Shown piece by piece: positions 8,633 to 15,637 of a DNA stretch of 64,000 nucleotides. The position numbers and the translations under genes are program-made. The DNA is from Halococcus agarilyticus. GTDB taxonomy: Archaea > Halobacteriota > Halobacteria > Halobacteriales > Halococcaceae. Numbering within the stretch: the first letter of the stretch is position 1; each line of letters begins with the position of its first letter. The DNA is taken from contig NZ_BAFM01000013.1 in the NCBI RefSeq assembly GCF_000334895.1, positions 1 to 64,000 of the forward strand, in the 5' to 3' direction. The notes under the pieces are model-generated. The model was given only the letters and a program-made list of their open reading frames with translations, was not told the DNA's origin and did no database searches.

Positions 8633-8898
8633 TCGAGACAGAACCGTCATATCTGACGGACAACTCTCGACGATGGGGACCCCATCATCTTTCGTCGGTT
8701 TTGACGTGTGGAAAATGCATAGAACATCCCACCCCGTAGGATTTGTTTCACCGCCTGCAAGAAATTCGTCGTTGAGTACTTATCTCACCCACTACTAAGA
8801 GTAGACACTCACAACCACCTCCATTCCGTCGATCACCACCACAAAACCTCTCGACGTGTTGGAATCCCCACCTCATCGAGCAGATTGACGAACGGGGA
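8633..8898. other. Divergent intergenic region between regulator B and its partner gene
   Basis: No gene is visible. The stretch is less GC-rich than its surroundings, with AT-rich segments such as GTACTTATC near 8778 that could act as promoter elements for the gene at 8899. Confidence 0.4.
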
Positions 8899-9477
8899 AT
8901 GGATCCAGATCGGATCGACAACTCCACAGCCATGATGAACTCCACCGAGAAACTGACCGGATTCACCCGACCCGGACGGTACACCTACTCCATCTACAGA
9001 CGTGGATTCGGGGAGGGACGGATGGGGTGGAGTGTGACGCGGACCTCGGATACGGAGGTCGCCGTCGGGTTTCACTACGAGCTGGGTGCTGAGGTGATCC
9101 AAGAGACCCTGACCGGCACCCCCGAGAACGTCACCGACGAGTTGCTCCACACATCGGCAGAACCGTTCTTGCGGACTGCGTTCTATCCCTCGATCACGCC
9201 GTTCTCCGAGGAGGGCGACTTGACGGTTGGTGATCGGCTCGCTCTCCCTTCAGAGAGGGGTGAGGCAAGCGTCGAGATCACGGGAACGGTTGTTCACGGA
9301 GATATGGAGTGCTTCTCGTCGACCTGGCGGTTCGACGACGTTACCCGATACAGAGACTACGTCTCGCCCGAGACAGGCCTGGTGTTCAGTGCGATTTCGT
9401 ACCCGAGCGAAGGGGGAGAGCCACTCCTCACGATCACCCTCGTGGAAGACCGATCTACGATCGAGTCGTCCGATTGA
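8899..9477 (+). CDS. Small protein of unknown function, intact partner of FilR1 regulator B
   Basis: The 192-residue protein has no signal peptide and no membrane segment. It looks beta-rich, with alternating hydrophobic stretches (PGRYTYSIYRRG, EVAVGFHYELG, GLVFSAISYP) and no catalytic motif I recognise. It lies divergently beside the FilR1 regulator, as does the interrupted copy at 5683. That pairing in two adjacent copies suggests that regulator and partner form one functional unit. The start is uncertain: ATGs at 8932 and 8935 are alternatives and give MMNSTEKLTGF, closer to the length of copy A before its conserved core. Confidence 0.75.
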   Translation: MDPDRIDNSTAMMNSTEKLTGFTRPGRYTYSIYRRGFGEGRMGWSVTRTSDTEVAVGFHYELGAEVIQETLTGTPENVTDELLHTSAEPFLRTAFYPSITPFSEEGDLTVGDRLALPSERGEASVEITGTVVHGDMECFSSTWRFDDVTRYRDYVSPETGLVFSAISYPSEGGEPLLTITLVEDRSTIESSD

Positions 9478-9605
9478 CCCACCGTCCTGTAAGCACCACT
9501 CGTGAGTCGGTCACCGTCTTTCAATGCGGTGGTCAGTAAGCGCGAGGTAGGTTCCGAACCCCAATGGTGAGTCGGAACGGAAGCAAGCAGTAGCTCGAAA
9601 CCTCA

Positions 9606-10841
9606 TCATCGCTCCGCGATCGTACTCATGAAAAACGCCGAGAACAATGTCTGCAACCCGAGCACCACGGCCGTGAACGCGAGCATGTCCTGCATCACGA
9701 ACGGGAGCTGTGTGAATCCACTGGCAGCCCACTCGCCCAGGAGATACAGCCCGTAGCCCGTTCCGGCGGTGACCAGCACCAGCCCGACGGTCGCGCCCTG
9801 GCTCAGTCGAAGATGCCGGCGGATCCACCCGGAGACGAGATCGTCTGCATCGTTCACCGGATCGGAGGCCACCGTCGCGAACACCCCGAGGGTGGTGATC
9901 TGATAGCCCACGATCGTCAACAAGCTCCCGAGGACCATCGAGTGCACGCCCAGTAACACCCCATTCACCCGGACATCGCCCGCGATCAACGCCATGATCG
10001 CGAGCCCGAGCCCGCCGAGCACGACCCCGGGCAGCGAGAACAGGTAGCCCGGTGCGTTCACCAGCATGAACCGGACGTGTCGCCACCCGTCCCGGAAGCT
10101 GCTCAGTGTGGCCTCGCCCTCGCGCTCGTGGTACGTGATGGGCTCTTCGGCGATCGTCAGCCCCGACGCGCCGGCCTCCATGATCATCTCGCTGGCGAAC
10201 TCCATCCCGGTCGTCGAGCAGTCGAGTTCGTCGAGTGCCTCTCGACTGATCACGCGCATCCCGCTGTGGGCGTCGCTCACCCCGGCATCGTAAAAGGCGT
10301 TCAGAAAGCGCGTCAGCAGGGGGTTGCCGACGTACTGGTGGAGTGCGGGCATCGAGCCGTCCCTGATCTCGCCGTCCAACCGCGACCCCATCGCCATGTC
10401 CGCCTCACCGGATGCCACCAGCTCGAAGAGCTTCGGCAGCTCCTCGAAGTCATAGGTCGTGTCGGCGTCGCCGATCGCGACGTACTCCCCACGGGCGTGG
10501 GCGAAGGCGTACTGGTAGGCGTACCCGTAGCCCGGCTCGTCGGGCGTCACGACGATCGCGCCGTGTTCGGCGGCGATCTCCGGGGTCCGGTCGGTCGAGC
10601 TGTCGCTGACGATGATCTCGCCGGTCACCCCCAACTCGTCGAGCGCGGCCTTGATCCGGCCGATGCACTCCGCGACACCCCTCTCCTCGTCGAGGGTCGG
10701 CATCACGACGCTGAGTACCGGCTGTTCGTCGCTGTCCGCGCCGAGCAGATGCTTGCTCGCGTCCGTTGCCCTCGTCTCGAGTGTTTCGGTCGACCGGATC
10801 GTACTACCGCCCGGAACGGCTGTCCCCTGTTCGGTTTTCAT
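9606..10841 (-). CDS. Family 2 glycosyltransferase with C-terminal membrane helices
   Basis: The 411-residue protein has a GT2 domain at about 40-265: VLSVVMPTLDEERGVAEC at the nucleotide-binding start, a GDADTTYD acidic motif, and SGMRVISREAL. Three to four membrane helices follow (about 275-400). The layout resembles dolichyl-phosphate sugar synthases and related haloarchaeal enzymes that charge lipid carriers at the inner membrane face. I chose the ATG at 10841 because GGAGG lies about ten bases before it; in-frame ATGs further upstream lack such a site. There is no glycosylation cluster around it, so the sugar and acceptor are unknown. Confidence 0.85.
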   Translation of the reverse strand: MKTEQGTAVPGGSTIRSTETLETRATDASKHLLGADSDEQPVLSVVMPTLDEERGVAECIGRIKAALDELGVTGEIIVSDSSTDRTPEIAAEHGAIVVTPDEPGYGYAYQYAFAHARGEYVAIGDADTTYDFEELPKLFELVASGEADMAMGSRLDGEIRDGSMPALHQYVGNPLLTRFLNAFYDAGVSDAHSGMRVISREALDELDCSTTGMEFASEMIMEAGASGLTIAEEPITYHEREGEATLSSFRDGWRHVRFMLVNAPGYLFSLPGVVLGGLGLAIMALIAGDVRVNGVLLGVHSMVLGSLLTIVGYQITTLGVFATVASDPVNDADDLVSGWIRRHLRLSQGATVGLVLVTAGTGYGLYLLGEWAASGFTQLPFVMQDMLAFTAVVLGLQTLFSAFFMSTIAER

Positions 10842-11101
10842 CTCGACATCCTCCCCACCACTCAGTCTCCGCATGCCATTCTTTGAGGAGAACAACCGCG
10901 TGGCGCATCTTAGTGTTTTCGCTGAGGCAATCAACGGCGCTTTGAACGGTTCGGACGACTGTATTCAACTAAAACGGATCGCTTTCACTAATGAGCTGCT
11001 GTGAAATCGTATCTCGGCTGAATCACGCGCTGGCTCCATGTTGAGGTACTGGACCTCGACTAAAGTGTCTCACTGAACTCGTCGCACGTCCGTATCGGTA
11101 G

Positions 11102-11584
11102 TTAGCTCGCCCGGAGCGTGAACGATTCGAGTATCGTAGTCGCACATTCTTCGAACTCGACGCCGACGACGAGATCAGCGTGAACGGCAACGACGTCCTC
11201 GCGTTCGAGAACACGGTGGGCTGAGACATCAAGATGATGAGCTCGATCGCGGGCACTTCCTCGGGTGGGCTGTTCAACGTCCATCTCAGGGGCCACGTCG
11301 CCATCACTACGCATGGTAAGCCGTTGGTGATCCAGACGCCAGTCAGAACCGATCCCAATGCAACTGTTGCGTGGAGCGCCAACGTCTCTCCCAACGCGAA
11401 ACACGACCTCAACATCAAGAGCTTCCTCGGGCGTTCGTCGGGCGAGACCTTCCAGCTCGAATTCGCCGGACAAGATGGATTCGTCATCGTCCAACCCTAC
11501 GAGGAAGTCAACCCCGACCAGGGCGGAGAGAGCGGTGCCAGCGCCGGTACCGGCCAGGGAATCAGCGTCAACGATTTCCTCTGA
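11102..11584 (+). pseudogene. AIM24-family protein, truncated and with an in-frame stop
   Basis: The sequence aligns with the C-terminal half of haloarchaeal AIM24 (TIGR00266-like) proteins: FFELDADDEISVNGNDVLAF, then [24 protein letters not shown] and [12 protein letters not shown]. An in-frame TGA at 11222-11224 replaces a residue between NTVG and DIKMM, probably Trp or Tyr. The N-terminal half (about 100 residues) is missing upstream. A fragment from the ATG at 11234 would encode 116 residues, but it lacks the first part of the fold. I read this as a decayed gene. Confidence 0.8.
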
Positions 11585-12016
11585 TCCTACTGCCGTTTTG
11601 GTGGTAAACTATCACCAGACGTGGGGACAAACGATCCTCAGTAGGAGAAATCAGTGGCAAGCAGTACAGAAGAAATCGATGGAGGACGAAGTTGCGATAC
11701 GGTTACCGAAAGTGAGTTGGGGTAGAAGCATACTGCAACACACTGCAAGAGGAGTATCCCCTGCTCATCCTCAACGGTGGGAGACCAGTTGCACTCTCAG
11801 GATCAACTGGGACGACACTACTGAACTCGCCGCTCGGCGAGCGGATGTTCGCGCCTCGGTAGGGGATTGAACAGTCGAAACCGGTTTTCACGGGCCTCAG
11901 TGAGCGAGAAAACGGGAAAGTCGGAAACCAGGTACTTGTAATCACGAATCGAATATCGAACCCGACCGAAAGGATTCATGACTAATGACCTGCCTACCTG
12001 CGGGGAGTGACAGCGT
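11585..12016 (+). other. Degraded stretch with a protein-like remnant
   Basis: No complete gene is visible. A startless frame at 11716-11862 reads convincingly like protein (LQEEYPLLILNGGRPVALSG, then LLNSPLGERMF), but I cannot name the family. It is flanked by stop codons. It fits the picture of gene decay seen between 11.1 and 14.6 kb. Confidence 0.4.
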
Positions 12017-12379
12017 GTGCCCGATATTTCGTACACGGACTAGATCGAGTATCCGTATGCACAACTCCGGTTCGTCCTCGACACCGAGGGCGGGACGCCT
12101 ACGGCGTTCCTCGTGCAACTCGAATACCGCATCGAGGACGAGTGGGAACCAGTCGTTCGGTTCGACCACAACCCAGAAGGAACCTACGGTCACGACGTGA
12201 CCGAGGAAGGGCTACACATGGACGTCTACCGCAACGGCGAGCAGGTCCGGGTGAAGCAGGATTTCCCGACCGTGCCTTTATCTGCCGCGCCGAGGTACTG
12301 TAAGACGTACATCGAGAACAACGCAGACCCGCTGCTCCGGAGGTTCGAAACATGGCACAATCTCGTGACGGATCGATAA
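12017..12379 (+). pseudogene. Small haloarchaeal DUF7718-like protein, N-terminus interrupted
   Basis: The frame reads LRFVLDTEGGTPTAFLVQLE, then VVRFDHNPEGTYGHDV and EEGLHMDVYRNGE, a pattern seen in small haloarchaeal proteins of unknown function (DUF7718-like from memory). The protein-like reading extends back to about 12044. There an in-frame TAG at 12041-12043 separates it from a possible GTG start at 12017. No ATG lies between, so either the gene is broken or it starts at the GTG at 12113 with a shortened N-terminus. The next gene overlaps its end by 28 bases, which suggests an operon. Confidence 0.5.
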
Positions 12380-12609
12380 TCGACGACCACGAACTCGATG
12401 CGGCCTTCGACCGCGCTGATCTCCCCGAGGGGGAGGCACGCCTCGTGTACCACGAGGAGGGTGTGACGACCATCGTCCAGGGCGATGCCGACGAGGTCGA
12501 ACGCCGGTTCAACGAGCGAATCGCCGACGAACTCGGGATGGCCGTCGAGGAACTGGACGATGTCGACGAGTACCCAATGCCCGACCCGCTCGACGACGAG
12601 CCTGTCTGA
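12352..12609 (+). CDS. Small acidic protein of unknown function
   Basis: This 85-residue, strongly acidic protein has an internal stretch EGEARLVYHEEGVTTIVQGD and an acidic C-terminus. Its ATG overlaps the end of the preceding small gene by 28 bases, so the two were probably co-transcribed. I do not recognise a family. The overlapping two-gene layout resembles small toxin-antitoxin pairs, but no diagnostic residue supports that. Confidence 0.55.
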   Translation: MAQSRDGSIIDDHELDAAFDRADLPEGEARLVYHEEGVTTIVQGDADEVERRFNERIADELGMAVEELDDVDEYPMPDPLDDEPV

Positions 12610-12683
12610 GTGCGACCGCATCTGGTCCAGTAATCGATCGAACTCGGACAACGACGAGGATGATCGAGCGGCTGCTTCGGTGA

Positions 12684-12930
12684 TATCGCCGACGTTGGGG
12701 TATCGAGAGTGACTTCAAGAAGCAGAACCATTTCAGGGTGCGAACCACCACGACTGAGCGCGACTATCGACTTCAACTTCGCGTGCGTGCTCTACAACGT
12801 CTGGCGGCTCGTTGATCTGCTGGTGAAGCTCGCTATCGACGGCGAGAATCGGACGTATGCGCCGCGTGTGGATGCGAATCAGTTCCTAACCGTGGCGAAG
12901 CAGTACTACGGGCGTGATCCGCCTGACTGA
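12684..12930 (+). pseudogene. C-terminal fragment of a DDE transposase, frameshifted
   Basis: The first part reads YRRRWGIESDFKKQNHFRVR, the region around the last catalytic glutamate of haloarchaeal DDE transposases. The second part, in another frame, reads FNFACVLYNVWRLVDLLV and ends AKQYYGRDPPD. The frame changes near 12760. No upstream transposase or terminal repeats are found, so this is a remnant. Confidence 0.7.
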
Positions 12931-13157
12931 GAGACGGCCATCTCCGTGACTGCCGAGTCGTGAGCGACAGCTCTATTGGACGCTCGTTTGGTTCATGTTT
13001 TAGGACGCTAATCCCGAAATTGCGACCCGATTCCGCCCGCGGCTCGTTTACTGCATCAAGAACCCGACTGCAACGAGCATCCATTCCGTGCATTCAGCAC
13101 CGACCTAGCCGAATCTCCACGGGGAGTGTGGTCTTCACCGGCGTTGGGTTTCCGAAC
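12931..13157. other. Non-coding flank of the transposase remnant
   Basis: No gene is recognised. A short inverted repeat GTGC-ATTCA-GCAC lies at about 13088-13100, just before the hairpin-rich segment that starts at 13158. Confidence 0.4.
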
Positions 13158-13488
13158 GATCCTCGTGAGGATCAGCGGTCGGCCAACTGGATCTGTCAGG
13201 GAGAGTGGGTTGTGGGTGAGCATTCCCAACCATCTCGGACTCCCCCGGTTGTGCGTGCTAGTTGCACACTCGTAATTCTTTTGGCGTGCAGCGATCGGGC
13301 TGACGCCCTGATCGCCGTCTCGAGTCCGGTCCTGAGAAGGCACTCTCCAGTGCCTTCCGCAACCGAACCCAGTAGGTGGCTCAACGGACGGCAGTCACTA
13401 CTGCCGGGCAGTTGACCACCCCACGTTTCTATCGGAGTACCGACCGTCCATCTCTGGACGGTGATGGTCTCTCAGATCGGCTCCGATC
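13158..13488. other. Array of seven hairpins; possible structured RNA or recombination site
   Basis: Seven inverted repeats follow each other. They are GATCCT/AGGATC (13158-13173), a longer imperfect one (13201-13236), a 10-bp stem with one bulge and TGAC loop (13291-13315), a 9-bp stem GAAGGCACT/AGTGCCTTC with CTCC loop (13336-13357), a 7-bp stem (13389-13406), an 8-bp stem ACCGTCCA/TGGACGGT (13443-13462), and GATCG/CGATC (13475-13488). Most loops are four bases. No frame here gives a recognisable protein. I do not recognise RNase P or SRP RNA motifs. Confidence 0.4.
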
Positions 13489-13505
13489 ACCACTGACGGT
13501 CCGAG

Positions 13506-13520
13506 GTGAATCCCAACACG
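13506..13520 (+). repeat. Direct repeat, left copy
   Basis: GTGAATCCCAACACG is found here and again at 14661-14675; the six following bases also agree at four positions. The two copies bracket the HTH gene and its frameshifted partner. Confidence 0.5.
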
Positions 13521-13611
13521 GATTAGCTAGGTAGGATTCCGACCAGCGAGTAATCACCGGAATATCTCTACAGAAACAAGATTTATTCCGATCGAACGAC
13601 TGGGCTCAGTC

Positions 13612-14181
13612 ATGGACGATCCGCGCCCAGAGTTGAAAGGCGACGAGCGCGCGGAGACGCCGATTTTCGAGTCGTTAACGCCGCCTGACGAGCTCGTCCG
13701 GAGCGGCCGGACGCGCGATGATTTCTTCGATGCGGTCCTGGGGCTCGAAAGTCCAGCGACCATCGGTGAAGTCGCTGATCGGGCTGATCACGGGCGTGAT
13801 GCCGCCAAGGAGTATCTGGAGTGGTTCGAACGGATGGGGATCGTGACCCAAGTCACCGAGTCACCGGCAACGTACGAACGCAACCGAGAATACTTGACCT
13901 GGCGACGGGTCCAGCAGCTCCGCAACCGCTACACGACCGACGAACTCCTTGAGTTCCTGAAGACGGCGACGGAGCGTGACCAGATGTACATGAGGGAGTT
14001 CGACGTCGAATCTCCGGATGGGGTACCGATCTCGGCGCACGCATCCGATACCGACCAATCGCTGGAGTCGGTGTGGGACGACGTGTCGATGTGGAAGACG
14101 ACGCGCCGGCGGATCGCCCTGCTCGAACGGGCGTTGGTGAGCGATTCCGACGACTCCGCTGACCAACGCACCACAGCATGA
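13612..14181 (+). CDS. DUF7342-type helix-turn-helix protein
   Basis: This 189-residue protein has a winged-helix core at about 30-85 (TRDDFFDAVLGLESPATIG, EVADRADHG, EWFERMGIVTQV) followed by a helical C-terminal region. The pattern matches haloarchaeal DUF7342 proteins. These are commonly followed by a small gene, as here: the next gene's ATG overlaps the stop by four bases. I infer that it regulates or counteracts its small partner in a toxin-antitoxin-like pair, which is not proven. The partner is frameshifted, so the pair is probably inactive. Confidence 0.75.
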   Translation: MDDPRPELKGDERAETPIFESLTPPDELVRSGRTRDDFFDAVLGLESPATIGEVADRADHGRDAAKEYLEWFERMGIVTQVTESPATYERNREYLTWRRVQQLRNRYTTDELLEFLKTATERDQMYMREFDVESPDGVPISAHASDTDQSLESVWDDVSMWKTTRRRIALLERALVSDSDDSADQRTTA

Positions 14182-14635
14182 CCGATGGGCGTGACGGTGC
14201 TGATCAACCCGACGACACCGAGATCGTCAGCGGTGCGCCGGTCGACTTCGAGCGCCTCGCAGTCGTTGAAGAGGATTAGCTACCGACGACCGATTCGGGC
14301 GAATCGAGAAACAACCGGATTTTGCAGCGGATCGGCTGGTGTGTCGCTACAGTCCCGATTTCTATCCGGACACCGTTTCGGCTGCCCGCCTCGAAATCGT
14401 CTGGTTCGAAAACGGGGACTTCACGCTCCACTATCACGAAACTCATGACGAGGGCGTATTCGATCACCGCTGGGACCGACACCCTTCGGAGCACAACGCG
14501 CGCGACCACATCCACCCAGGACCAAATGCACCAACACCCGGCGACAATGTCGTGCATCCGGATGACTGGCGGGATACTCTCTCCATAGTTCTCTCAGAGA
14601 TCGACGAGAGGCAACGCAGCTTTTGGCCACTTTAA
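14178..14635 (+). pseudogene. Small partner of the DUF7342-type gene, single-base frameshift
   Basis: From the ATG at 14178 the frame reads VSGAPVDFERLAVVEED and hits TAG at 14277-14279. If one T is restored there, it continues LATDDRFGRIEKQPDFAADR and then RLVCRYSPDFYPDTVS, ENGDFTLHYHETHDEG, DHRWDRHPSEHN and HPDDWRDTLS to the stop at 14633-14635. That gives one coherent protein of about 150 residues. The downstream part alone could start at the GTG at 14339 (98 residues). The HYHE and RWDRHP motifs are typical of a haloarchaeal family that follows HTH genes. Its activity is unknown. Confidence 0.7.
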
Positions 14636-14660
14636 TTGAAGTTATCGGACAGCGATCATC

Positions 14661-14675
14661 GTGAATCCCAACACG
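14661..14675 (+). repeat. Direct repeat, right copy
   Basis: Identical over 15 bases to 13506-13520. It lies just after the frameshifted small gene and just before the next intact gene, so the two copies delimit a segment of 1,155 bases. Confidence 0.5.
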
Positions 14676-14704
14676 AATCAGAGATGGTCCCTACTCAACC
14701 GTGT

Positions 14705-15256
14705 ATGTGGCCCTGGGGGCATCTCGCATTCGGCTATCTCTCGTACTCGGTGTGTGCCCGTCTGTTCTCGATCGAACCGTTCGACGCCACGACGGTCGGG
14801 CTCGTCGTGCTCGGTACCCAACTACCGGATCTCATCGATAAACCGCTCGCCTGGACGTTCGCCGTGCTCCCCAGCGGTCGCTCCCTTGCTCACTCGGTGT
14901 TCGCCCTCTGTGGTTTCAGTGGGCTCGTTTGGTGGTACTACCGCCGGGAGGGCCACCCCCAACGGGCGATCGCGTTCGTCGTCGGCTACGCCTCCCATCT
15001 CGCCGGGGATGGCTACATAGCTCTGCTGTCGGGGCGCTATGCGTATCTCTCCTATCTCGGCTGGCCGCTGCTTCCCCCACCGCCGTTCGGCGAGGAGGGG
15101 ACTTTCCTGAGCCATTTCAGCTCGCTCCGGTTGACGCCGACCGTCATGAGCGGCGTCGTGGTGTTTGCGGTCGCGTACGTCGTCTGGATCGAGGACGGCG
15201 CACCCGGACGACGGGAAATCCGTCGCTTCCTGGAACGGCTGCTCGTCGCTCGTTGA
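14705..15256 (+). CDS. Membrane-bound YdjM/DUF457-type metal-dependent hydrolase
   Basis: This 183-residue protein begins MWPWGHLAFGYLSY, the usual start of haloarchaeal YdjM-like proteins, so I prefer the ATG at 14705 over those at 14684 and 14636. Family metal-ligand motifs are visible: H in WGHLAFGY, LPDLIDKP, SLAHSVF and YASHLAGDGY. There are about four membrane helices. The family (LexA-regulated YdjM in bacteria) is predicted to be a membrane-embedded hydrolase of unknown substrate. Two inverted repeat arms downstream (15263-15271 and 15299-15307) may form its terminator. Confidence 0.8.
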   Translation: MWPWGHLAFGYLSYSVCARLFSIEPFDATTVGLVVLGTQLPDLIDKPLAWTFAVLPSGRSLAHSVFALCGFSGLVWWYYRREGHPQRAIAFVVGYASHLAGDGYIALLSGRYAYLSYLGWPLLPPPPFGEEGTFLSHFSSLRLTPTVMSGVVVFAVAYVVWIEDGAPGRREIRRFLERLLVAR

Positions 15257-15262
15257 CAGAAA

Positions 15263-15307
15263 ACAACGATCGTTCACGAATTCAGCAGTGTACCCGATGA
15301 TCGTTGT
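15263..15307 (+). terminator. Inverted repeat downstream of the YdjM-like gene
   Basis: ACAACGATC at 15263-15271 pairs with GATCGTTGT at 15299-15307, giving a 9-bp stem with a 27-base loop just after the stop codon. There is no strong T-run, so the terminator reading is tentative. Confidence 0.3.
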
Positions 15308-15637
15308 CCAAGTAGGACAGCGAACAACATCTGGCAGGAACTGTCGAGCGGATTCGGGAGTTCGTACAAGTATTCGGGAGGCCACGATTCGGGTGATCAC
15401 CGACCCTCTCCAAACCGATTTGGTGTTCCAGCAAGTCCAAGAGTCGGACTCTCTCGGATGGAGAGACATGCTACTTTGACTGGCCGCTATGGAGGGTACG
15501 ACATCACTTCGAGACCGCGGTCGTCGAACCGGTAGCGGTGACGAGAGTAGCTCGTGCGACGAGAAGTCTGACGATTCCAGTCCGGAGATCGTCACGCTGA
15601 GCAGCATGTTTTTGCCCGACCGATTCGAAGAAACGGT
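15308..15637. other. Intergenic region before the molybdopterin dehydrogenase gene
   Basis: No protein-like frame is seen. The last 40 bases before the ATG hold an AT-richer patch (GCATGTTTTTGCCC), but I cannot assign a definite promoter. Confidence 0.4.

Noticed and set aside
11855-11880. GGGGATTGAA-like sequence resembling the end of a haloarchaeal CRISPR repeat
   Set aside because: It occurs once only, with no regularly spaced copies and no cas genes.
13158-13488. RNase P RNA or SRP RNA
   Set aside because: I did not find the conserved RNase P core or the SRP helix 8 motif on either strand.
12931-13500. Short minus-strand frames in the hairpin region as a protein gene
   Set aside because: Translations are Ser/Arg/Asn-rich, without motifs, and interrupted. 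The inverted repeats explain the sequence better.
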